A DNA stretch of 64,000 nucleotides from Rheinheimera faecalis (GTDB lineage Bacteria > Pseudomonadota > Gammaproteobacteria > Enterobacterales > Alteromonadaceae), in the NCBI RefSeq assembly GCF_021290965.1, contig NZ_JAJOYT010000016.1, positions 1-64,000 of the forward strand, given 5' to 3'. Below are positions 1 to 6,683 of this stretch, one piece after another (the first letter of the stretch is position 1; each line of letters opens with the position of its first letter). The notes beneath the pieces were generated by a model. The model saw only the letters and a program-made list of their open reading frames with translations, did not search any database and was not told where the DNA came from. The position numbers and the translations under genes are program-made.

Positions 1-127
1 ACTTTCGCTGCGACCTGGGGTCGCCTTTTCTTTGGATAGCTTTCTTTTGGCGAAGCAAAAGAAAGTATCTCGCCAAAGGCGAAACGCTTTTAACGGAATT
101 TCTGCAGATAGGACGTCAAGCAGTGAT
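1..127. repeat. Intergenic left edge with inverted repeat
   Basis: No gene is visible here. Around positions 39-66 the arms CTTTCTTTT and AAAAGAAAG flank GGCGAAGC, which makes a clear hairpin, and GGCGAA occurs again near 77-83. Similar TTTCTTTTGGCGAAGC-type intergenic palindromes are common in gammaproteobacterial genomes (general knowledge), so this is probably a dispersed repeat cut by the window edge. Confidence 0.4.
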
Positions 128-188
128 AAAAAAGAAAATAGGGCGCAGTAGCTTTCCCGCGCCCGGAGAAAATACCCGGCAAGCCGGG
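128..188 (-). terminator. Tandem terminator hairpins downstream of xylA
   Basis: Two stems lie just past the xylA stop when read on the minus strand: CCCGGC-loop-GCCGGG (175-188), then GGGCGC...GCGCCC (141-164) followed by a T-rich run (A-rich on the plus strand at 128-140). The second has the form of an intrinsic terminator and would end the xylBA transcript. Confidence 0.6.
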
Positions 189-209
189 CAACGACAGGGT
201 TCGGGAGGC

Positions 210-1529
210 CTATCTGAACAACACTAAATTCACCTGGTTTTCCAGCAATTCCTGACGGCCGCTGACGGCTTTCGGGCTTAACTGTTCGCGCTCAACCATA
301 GCAGCCAGAGTTTGCAGTGAATGCTCGCTGCTCTGAATTGCTTTACCTAAAGAACCATTCCAGCCGGCATAACGCTCTGCTACGGCCTTACCTAAAAAGT
401 CTTTTTCAACCAGAACTGCTGCACGTTTCAGTGCCATAGCCAGGTGATCCATACCACCAATATGACCATGGAACATGTCGGCGCGATCCATACTCTGACG
501 GCGTAATTTGGCGTCAAAGTTGAAACCACCAGTAGTAAAACCACCAGCTTTTAGAATTTCGTACATCACCAGACTCAGCTCTTCTACGCTGTTCGGGAAT
601 TGGTCTGTATCCCAGCCGTTTTGTGCATCACCACGGTTCGCATCAATGCTGCCAAAAATGCCAAGAGAAATAGCAGTAGCCACTTCATGATGGAACGAAT
701 GACCAGCCAAAGTCGCGTGGTTGGCTTCAATGTTTACCGCGAATTCTTTTTCCAGACCAAATTGCTTCAGGAAACCATACACTGTCGCAGAGTCGTAATC
801 GTACTGGTGCTTGGTGGGTTCCTGTGGCTTAGGTTCGATCAGTAAAGTGCCTTTGAAACCGATTTTATGCTTGTGCTCAACTACCATTTGCATAAAGCGG
901 CCCAGTTGCTCACGCTCCTGACGCAGGTCAGTGTTCAGCAAGGTTTCGTAACCTTCACGACCGCCCCACAATACGTAGTTTTCACCACCTAAACGCTGAG
1001 TTGCGTTCATCGCATGGAAAACTTGCGTAGCGCCGTAGCTGAAAATTTCCGGATTTGGATTGGTAGCAGCACCTGCAGCGTAACGTGGGTTACTGAATAA
1101 ATTCGCTGTGCCCCACAACAGTTTCACGCCAGTTTCAGCTTGCTTTTGCTCAAGCACATCCACCATAGCAGCGAAGTTGTTGATGTATTCTTTGATGCTG
1201 TTACCTTCAGGCGATACATCGATGTCATGGAAGCAATAATAAGGAATGCTCAGCTTGCTGAAGAATTCAAAAGCCACGTCGGCTTTAGCTTTGGCTTGCG
1301 CCATAGCGTCACCGGCTTCTAACCATGGACGGCCAAAAGTGCCCTGACCAAATACATCCTGACCATTCCAGCAGAAGTTGTGCCAGTAGCAGGCAGCCAT
1401 ACGCAAATGCTCTGCCATGGTTTTGCCCAGCACTACTTCACTGGCGTTGTAATGTTTAAAAGCTAAAGGGTTAGTGCTGTCGGCACCTTCATACGCGATT
1501 TTGTTAATCTGATCGAAATACTGAGCCAT
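210..1529 (-). CDS. xylA: Xylose isomerase
   Basis: Cytoplasmic xylose isomerase (EC 5.3.1.5), converting D-xylose to D-xylulose as the first step of xylose catabolism. The 439-residue protein has class II XylA length and begins [15 protein letters not shown]. The active-site segment HDIDVSPEG puts the catalytic His at 101 and Asp at 104. The metal-binding stretch [16 protein letters not shown] follows later. The frame extends 16 codons further upstream, but the start at 1529 is preferred because AGGAG sits just before it and matches the family N terminus. It lies downstream of xylB on the same strand, across a 275-bp gap that holds a copy of the 125-bp dispersed element, so it may be the distal gene of a xylBA transcript or have its own promoter in that gap. 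The order xylB-xylA is reversed relative to E. coli. Confidence 0.97.
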   Translation of the reverse strand: MAQYFDQINKIAYEGADSTNPLAFKHYNASEVVLGKTMAEHLRMAACYWHNFCWNGQDVFGQGTFGRPWLEAGDAMAQAKAKADVAFEFFSKLSIPYYCFHDIDVSPEGNSIKEYINNFAAMVDVLEQKQAETGVKLLWGTANLFSNPRYAAGAATNPNPEIFSYGATQVFHAMNATQRLGGENYVLWGGREGYETLLNTDLRQEREQLGRFMQMVVEHKHKIGFKGTLLIEPKPQEPTKHQYDYDSATVYGFLKQFGLEKEFAVNIEANHATLAGHSFHHEVATAISLGIFGSIDANRGDAQNGWDTDQFPNSVEELSLVMYEILKAGGFTTGGFNFDAKLRRQSMDRADMFHGHIGGMDHLAMALKRAAVLVEKDFLGKAVAERYAGWNGSLGKAIQSSEHSLQTLAAMVEREQLSPKAVSGRQELLENQVNLVLFR

Positions 1530-1622
1530 TTTGCTCTCCTGTGTTACATCAATTCCAATGCTGCTAATGGTGGGCATTGCTGGCTTTAATCACAATTATG
1601 TTTTTTCAGAGCAACCTTATTT

Positions 1623-1746
1623 ATTCCCGTCGTCTTTGCAGCCGTGGCGTTGTTGGCTCGACACTCACCCCAGTCACATAGGTAAACTATGCTCCTGGGG
1701 TCTCGCTTACTTGCCGCCTAGCCACAACTGTAAATCCATAGGGAAT
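1623..1746 (+). repeat. 125-bp dispersed palindromic element, copy 1
   Basis: This 124-bp copy is bounded by ATTCCC and GGGAAT. The core arms CCCCAGTCACATAG and CTATGCTCCTGGGG are shared with the copies at 9533, 32196 and 51602. Flanking blocks GTTGTTGGCTCG and CTTGCCGCC also align with them. It sits inside the xylBA gene pair, where its hairpin could affect transcript processing or readthrough. Confidence 0.85.
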
Positions 1747-1780
1747 ATCCCAGATGCAGCTTTGTTGGCTCGAATTGCAA
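1745..1780 (+). repeat. Partial copy of the 125-bp element
   Basis: Directly after copy 1 the sequence restarts with an ATATCCC end and the block GATGCAGCTTTGTTGGCTCG. This matches the left part of the element, but the central hairpin is missing. It looks like a truncated tandem copy or a decayed insertion. Confidence 0.55.
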
Positions 1781-1804
1781 TGACGCGGGGAAATAGTTGC
1801 AAGT

Positions 1805-3259
1805 TTAAAAATGCTCAGCCAATGACTGATACAAAGCTTTAAATTTGCTGTAGCGTTTGGCCAAAGCGGCGTGACGTTTAGCGTCCGGTTGATGCTGGCT
1901 GACCACTGGAGGTGGCGGACAAAGCACATTCAGTGCTGTATCAGGCTCCATAGCTAAGCGAGCAAGACGGGCGGCACCTAAGGCAGGCCCTACTTCACCG
2001 CCTTCTCTGAAAGTCAGTGGTTGGTTCATCACATCAGCCAGCAACTGCCGCCAATACGAGCTTCTGGCACCACCACCAATCAGATTAATTTCGGTAGGCA
2101 TCAGGCCGCTGGCATGCAGCGCTTCTGCGCCCTGGAACAACGCAAAACTGACACCTTCAAGCACTGAATAGGTCAGGGCTTTTTGGTCTGTGTTGTAGTC
2201 CAGACCAAACCAGACACCTTTAGCATTGGGGTTGTTATGAGGCGTGCGCTCACCAGACAGGTAAGGTAAAAACAGCGGCATATCTTCAATAGCGCCAAGC
2301 CCCTGCTCCAAATCTGCCAGCAAAGTAGCAACAGGGGTTTTCACTAAATGTTCGGCGTACCATTGCAAACAACTGGCCGCACTTAATGTCACAGACATCA
2401 AATGCCAGGTATCCGGCAAAGCGTGGCAGAAACTATGAACTGCAGATTCAGGGTTCGCCAGAAAGCCATCACTGACAGCAAAATACACACCCGAAGTACC
2501 AAGGGATAACATGGCCTGACCCGGGCGCACTATGCCAGCACCCACAGCACCAGCGGCATTGTCACCACCGCCTGCAATTAAAGGCACAGCAGATAAACCC
2601 CAGCGTTTCGCAAGGTCTGGTAATAAGGTTCCGGTGATCTGATTGCCTTCATAAAGTCTTGGCATTTGGTCGCGGCTTAAACCACAAGCACACAACAGCT
2701 CGTCGTTCCAGTCCCGTTTGGCTACGTCCAGCCATAAAGTACCGGCAGAGTCCGACATATCGGAAGCAAAGTCGCCGCTTAAGCAAAAACGTAAATAATC
2801 TTTTGGCAGCAGTACTTTGGCTATTCTGGCAAAAGCTGTTGGTTCCTGTTGGCGTACCCAGAGTAATTTAGGTGCGGTAAAACCAGGCATCGCCAGATTG
2901 CCGGTGATCTGTGGCAAATCGGCAACTTTCAATTCCAGCTGCTGGCATTGCTCAAAAGAGCGGCCATCGTTCCATAAAATAGCTGGGCGAATAATCTGGT
3001 TCTGATCGTCCAGTAAAGTAGCACCGTGCATCTGACCCGCTAAACCTATAGCTTTAACCGAAGCTAAAGATTGACGCTGACTAAGCTGATCCATACAAGA
3101 CTGCAGCCCAAGCCACCAGTGCTCCGGGTTTTGCTCTGACCATAAAGGCTGGGGCCGGCTGACTAACAACTCAGCACTGGCGCTATCTATTACTTTGCCG
3201 TTCTCGCCAAGCAAAATCACCTTGATGCCCGAAGTGCCTAAATCTATGCCTATGTACAT
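1805..3259 (-). CDS. xylB: Xylulokinase
   Basis: Cytoplasmic xylulokinase (EC 2.7.1.17) of the FGGY carbohydrate kinase family, phosphorylating D-xylulose to xylulose 5-phosphate. The 484-residue protein starts MYIGIDLGTSGIK, the N-terminal phosphate-binding loop of the ASKHA fold. AGQMHGA and the catalytic-Asp segment GGGDNAAGAVGAG lie in the middle, and the C-terminal nucleotide-binding segment NLIGGGARSSYWRQLLADV is intact. Length equals that of typical XylB. It starts at an ATG 260 bp from the divergent xylR, and that gap holds candidate operators. Its product is the substrate for the transaldolase/transketolase pair encoded at 9.7-12.6 kb. Confidence 0.96.
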   Translation of the reverse strand: MYIGIDLGTSGIKVILLGENGKVIDSASAELLVSRPQPLWSEQNPEHWWLGLQSCMDQLSQRQSLASVKAIGLAGQMHGATLLDDQNQIIRPAILWNDGRSFEQCQQLELKVADLPQITGNLAMPGFTAPKLLWVRQQEPTAFARIAKVLLPKDYLRFCLSGDFASDMSDSAGTLWLDVAKRDWNDELLCACGLSRDQMPRLYEGNQITGTLLPDLAKRWGLSAVPLIAGGGDNAAGAVGAGIVRPGQAMLSLGTSGVYFAVSDGFLANPESAVHSFCHALPDTWHLMSVTLSAASCLQWYAEHLVKTPVATLLADLEQGLGAIEDMPLFLPYLSGERTPHNNPNAKGVWFGLDYNTDQKALTYSVLEGVSFALFQGAEALHASGLMPTEINLIGGGARSSYWRQLLADVMNQPLTFREGGEVGPALGAARLARLAMEPDTALNVLCPPPPVVSQHQPDAKRHAALAKRYSKFKALYQSLAEHF

Positions 3260-3519
3260 AATCTGAAATCTGTTCTGACTTTTGGTGAGCTAATACTTGG
3301 CGACGGATTGCTGAGCAGCAATTACGAAAATTCATAATTAGCTGCTGAATTATGATTTATCGTTTGCCAAAAAAGCCTGACTGGCTAATATTTAACCCGC
3401 TTAACCAAAAAAACAAAAAAAGATAACTATAAATACCCAAAGTAAATGAGGTTGCAGTCAACACCATCGCAGCTCCAGCTACAAAGAGTATAAAAATTGA
3501 CAAGACGGGGATAGGAAAT
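3260..3519. promoter_or_regulatory. Divergent xylB/xylR control region
   Basis: Two palindromes suit regulator binding. ATTGCTG-AG-CAGCAAT is at 3307-3322 and CATAATT-N8-AATTATG at 3333-3354. Both lie on the xylB-proximal side. XylR proteins of the fused LacI/AraC type normally bind DNA close to xylose promoters, so these are candidate XylR or LacI-type operators. The assignment is inferred from position only; the A/T-rich stretch at 3400-3430 may hold promoter elements. Confidence 0.5.
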
Positions 3520-4716
3520 ATGTTTAAGGCCAAACACAGCATTACACTTCTGTTTAATGCCAACAAGGTTTTCGACAGGCAAGTGATCGAAGGCATAGGT
3601 CATTACCTGCAATCATCTAAAGTCGACTGGGATGTCTATCTTGAGGAAGATTTCCTCTGTCGTCTCGAACATATTCATGAATGGGGTGGCGACGGTATTA
3701 TCGCCGACTTCGATGATATGAATATTCAACGCGCTTTGGCCGGGACCACCAAACCTATAGTTGGAGTGGGTGGTTCTTACAGCAAAGCGGCAGATTACCC
3801 TGAAGTTCCTTATGTCGCCACAGACAACTATGCGCTGATGCAAGCCGCTTATGAGCACCTGAAACGCAAAGGTTTAGACCGTTTTGCCTTTTACAGTGTG
3901 CCTACCGATGAACAACACCGCTGGGCCAGCGAGCGCGAAAGTGCGGTGAAAAAATTAACAGCTCAGGATGGTTACGACTGTCAGATTTATCAGGGGCACT
4001 GCACCAGACCTGAAACCTGGCAATATGCGATGAACCGCCTGACCGACTGGATCCAAAGCTTACCTAAACCTATTGGCATTATTGCCGTCACAGATTCCCG
4101 CGCCCGTCATCTGCTGCAAGCCTGTGAACATTTGGGTGTGGTAGTACCGGATAATATTTCCATCATTGGCATAGATGACGACGATATAGCCCGCTTCCTG
4201 AATAGAATCAGCTTAAGCTCGGTGACTCAGGGTTGTTTTGAAATGGGTTATAAAGCCGCCAAGCTGCTGCATACCCAACTGAATAATATCGAAGTAGGCC
4301 AAAAACGTATTTTGGTACCGCCTGTGGGCGTGGCCTCACGCCAATCGACAGACTTTAAAGCCTTGCGTGACCCTTATGTGATTCAGGCCATGCACTATAT
4401 CCGCCGTCATGCGACTCGGGGTGCAAAAGTAGAACAGGTCACTGATTTTGTGGGGATTTCACGCTCTAACCTGGAACAGCGTTTCAGAGCAGAACGTGGC
4501 CATTCAATCCATACCGAACTGCATAACCAAAAACTGGTAAAAGCCTGCAAAATGCTGGTCGATACTCAGGTCAACCCTATCGCCATCGCCAATATCTGTG
4601 GTTATCCGTCGCTGCAATATATGTATGCGGTGTTTAAACGCCATTTTGGCCAGACGCCAAAAGAATACCGTGAAGCACGGGGTGAAATGCTGAATAACGT
4701 GGCGGTCAACGACTAA
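3520..4716 (+). CDS. xylR: Xylose operon regulator, LacI-like sensor plus AraC-type HTH
   Basis: Transcriptional activator of xylose genes. The 398 residues are close to the 392 of E. coli XylR. Residues about 1-275 form a periplasmic-binding-protein-like sugar sensor (IGIIAVTDSRARHLLQACEHLG, then SIIGIDDDD). Residues about 285-390 form an AraC-type double helix-turn-helix ending in YAVFKRHFGQTPKEYRE. Start ATG at 3520 is preceded by GGATAGGAA. It is divergent from xylB and upstream of the xylan hydrolase genes, so it probably controls both sides, with D-xylose as the likely effector by homology. A strong hairpin terminator lies 120 bp downstream. Confidence 0.95.
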   Translation: MFKAKHSITLLFNANKVFDRQVIEGIGHYLQSSKVDWDVYLEEDFLCRLEHIHEWGGDGIIADFDDMNIQRALAGTTKPIVGVGGSYSKAADYPEVPYVATDNYALMQAAYEHLKRKGLDRFAFYSVPTDEQHRWASERESAVKKLTAQDGYDCQIYQGHCTRPETWQYAMNRLTDWIQSLPKPIGIIAVTDSRARHLLQACEHLGVVVPDNISIIGIDDDDIARFLNRISLSSVTQGCFEMGYKAAKLLHTQLNNIEVGQKRILVPPVGVASRQSTDFKALRDPYVIQAMHYIRRHATRGAKVEQVTDFVGISRSNLEQRFRAERGHSIHTELHNQKLVKACKMLVDTQVNPIAIANICGYPSLQYMYAVFKRHFGQTPKEYREARGEMLNNVAVND

Positions 4717-4730
4717 ATAACAAACAAATT

Positions 4731-4806
4731 TGTAGGGGCGGGTCTTGTACCCGCCCGTCGTGACGATACCCCGATGGACGGGCCGGGACAAGCCGCGGCC
4801 CCTACA
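4731..4806. repeat. GC-rich palindromic repeat (GTAGGGGCG family), copy 1
   Basis: This 76-bp element is bounded by TGTAGGGGC and GCCCCTACA. Inside are a stem GGGCGGG-loop-CCCGCCC and a second GC-rich stem around GGGCCGGG. Related units occur at 43297-43312 and 49931-50007. It lies between the xylR stop and its terminator. The composition is much more GC-rich than the neighbours, which suggests a dispersed intergenic repeat. Confidence 0.75.
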
Positions 4807-4836
4807 ACCCGTCCTTCTAAATGCCAATCCAATACC

Positions 4837-4876
4837 AGGGCGCGGTTAATCCGCGCCCTTATCGTTTTTAAAGCCT
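4837..4876 (+). terminator. xylR intrinsic terminator
   Basis: AGGGCGCGG-TTAAT-CCGCGCCCT forms a perfect 9-bp stem at 4837-4859, followed shortly by a T run (TCGTTTTTA). It separates xylR from the hydrolase genes, implying that those genes have their own promoter in 4877-4988. Confidence 0.75.
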
Positions 4877-4988
4877 TACCTCCGAAAAAACGCACAAAGC
4901 TGACGTATTTTCATAAAGCCGAAGCCTTTGATGGTCATGGTATTTTTCTGTTCAGACCTGACGCAACCAGTCAAAGGAACAGATAAAA

Positions 4989-6683
4989 ATGAAGACAATC
5001 TACGCTTCTGCGCTGATGGGCTTGAGCCTGTTGTTCAGCGGATGTCAGCCGGAAAAACCAACGGATGAAATCAGCACCATAGCGACTTTTCACTGGTTTG
5101 ATTATCAGGGGCAAGACGCTGTTTTTGCCGAACCTTTAGCCAAAGGAAGCTATCAAAACCCTGTCGCAGCAGGCTTTTTCCCTGATCCCAGTATTACCCG
5201 CCGTGGCGATGACTATTACATGGTGTTGTCTTCGTTTTCCTATACACCTGGCTTACCGATTTTACACAGCACTGATCTGGTGAACTGGCAATTAGTTGGC
5301 CATGCACTCAGCCGCGCCTCGCAGGTCGATATGTCAGGTATGCAGGTGTCGCGTGGTATTTTTGCCCCTACGATCCGCTATCACGACGGTACTTTTTACA
5401 TCATCACCACTGTAGTGGATAAAGGCGGTAACTTTATTCTGACCGCGACAGACCCTGCCGGGCCATGGTCTGATCCGATCTGGTTGCCGGAAGTGGAAGG
5501 CATAGACCCGGATATGTTTTTTGATGACGACGGCAAGGTCTATATCAGCCATAACGGCGAAGCGCCGGGTGAGGCTTTGTATGAAGGTCACAGAGCCATT
5601 TGGATGTGGCAATACGATCCGGTGAAAAAAGCCGTGTTGCCAGAGTCAAAAAAACTTCTGGTGAATGGTGGCGTCGATTTAAGCACCAAGCCGATCTGGA
5701 TTGAAGCTCCGCATATTTACAAGCATAACGGCTGGTATTATCTGGTCTGTGCTGAAGGCGGCACTGCTGATCAACATTCAGCCGTGGTATTCAGAACCCG
5801 TAGCCTGAAACAACCTTTTGTGCCTTACAGCGATAACCCTATTCTGACGCAACGTGATTTACCAGCCGACAGAGCCAACGCCATCACCACAGCTGGCCAT
5901 GCCGATTTAGTGCAGTTACCGGACGGTCAATGGTGGGCGGTATTCCTAGCCACCCGCACCTACGACCAAACTTTTTTTAATACAGGCCGCGAAACCTTTT
6001 TGCTGCCCGTCAGCTGGAAAGACGAATGGCCAACAATTCTGCCTAAAGGACAAGAAATACCTTATCGCCATCCGGCCCCGACAGGCTTAATCAGTAGCTC
6101 TGGGGCAATGACACAAACAGGCAATTTTAACTGGCGTGATGAATTTGATAGCCAAAGCTTAAAGCCCGACTGGAACCTGTTGCGTGAATTTGATCAAAGC
6201 TGGCTCACTTTGGATGGACAAAACCTGCTGCTGAATGCCAAAGCTGTCGGCATGGATTCCTTATCTCAACCTGCTTTTATGGGGCGTCGCCAGCAACATA
6301 CCAGCTTTGAAACCAGCACCAGCCTGGTGGTGCCAAAAGGCAAAATTTCAGCTGGTTTGGTGGCTTTTCAGAACGAGCAATATCACTACTATCTGGGCGT
6401 AAAAACTGCTGCTGGTAAAACAACTGTATTTCTTGAGCAAGCCAAAGGTGCTAAACCCAACTTGATTAGCAGCCAGGACTTAGCCACAAATACAGAGCAA
6501 CTTCGGCTCAGGATCCAAGGCAAAGCAGGAGAAATCAGCTTTTATTACGCCGATCAAACTGGCGAATGGCAACAGTTGGGTGAGGTTCAGGATGCCAAAA
6601 TCTTAAGTACTCAAGTTGCGGGTGGATTTGTTGGCACCACGCTAGGTGTGCATGCACGACAGGAAAAAGAGACCATCCCATGA
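4989..6683 (+). CDS. Glycoside hydrolase family 43 lipoprotein (beta-xylosidase/arabinofuranosidase type)
   Basis: Predicted outer-membrane lipoprotein hydrolysing xylosides or arabinosides from xylan fragments. The N terminus has a signal peptide ending in the lipobox LFSGC, and Gln at +2 favours outer-membrane sorting. The five-bladed GH43 propeller runs about residues 55-345. FPDPS carries the general-base Asp, EGIDPDMFFDDDGK the pKa-modulating Asp, and IEAPHIYK the general-acid Glu. Residues about 375-560 look like the concanavalin-like beta-sandwich of longer GH43 enzymes. Start 4989 has AAAGGA upstream. The stop overlaps the ATG of the GH115 gene (ATGA), so the two are translationally coupled. 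The exact substrate cannot be read from sequence. Confidence 0.9.
   Translation: MKTIYASALMGLSLLFSGCQPEKPTDEISTIATFHWFDYQGQDAVFAEPLAKGSYQNPVAAGFFPDPSITRRGDDYYMVLSSFSYTPGLPILHSTDLVNWQLVGHALSRASQVDMSGMQVSRGIFAPTIRYHDGTFYIITTVVDKGGNFILTATDPAGPWSDPIWLPEVEGIDPDMFFDDDGKVYISHNGEAPGEALYEGHRAIWMWQYDPVKKAVLPESKKLLVNGGVDLSTKPIWIEAPHIYKHNGWYYLVCAEGGTADQHSAVVFRTRSLKQPFVPYSDNPILTQRDLPADRANAITTAGHADLVQLPDGQWWAVFLATRTYDQTFFNTGRETFLLPVSWKDEWPTILPKGQEIPYRHPAPTGLISSSGAMTQTGNFNWRDEFDSQSLKPDWNLLREFDQSWLTLDGQNLLLNAKAVGMDSLSQPAFMGRRQQHTSFETSTSLVVPKGKISAGLVAFQNEQYHYYLGVKTAAGKTTVFLEQAKGAKPNLISSQDLATNTEQLRLRIQGKAGEISFYYADQTGEWQQLGEVQDAKILSTQVAGGFVGTTLGVHARQEKETIP

Larger units (their letters stand above)
1530..1804. 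other. xylA-xylB intergenic region
   Basis: The gap between two co-directional genes is filled largely by a dispersed palindromic repeat (1623-1746) and a partial second copy (about 1745-1780). No convincing ORF is present. Promoter elements for xylA could lie in 1530-1622, but none is clear-cut. Confidence 0.5.

Noticed and set aside
1687-1929. 80-codon minus-strand open frame across the repeat and the xylB 3' end
   Set aside because: It overlaps xylB in another frame and otherwise translates the dispersed element.
4774-4986. 70-codon plus-strand open frame after xylR
   Set aside because: Its first part is repeat sequence and the xylR terminator hairpin lies inside it.
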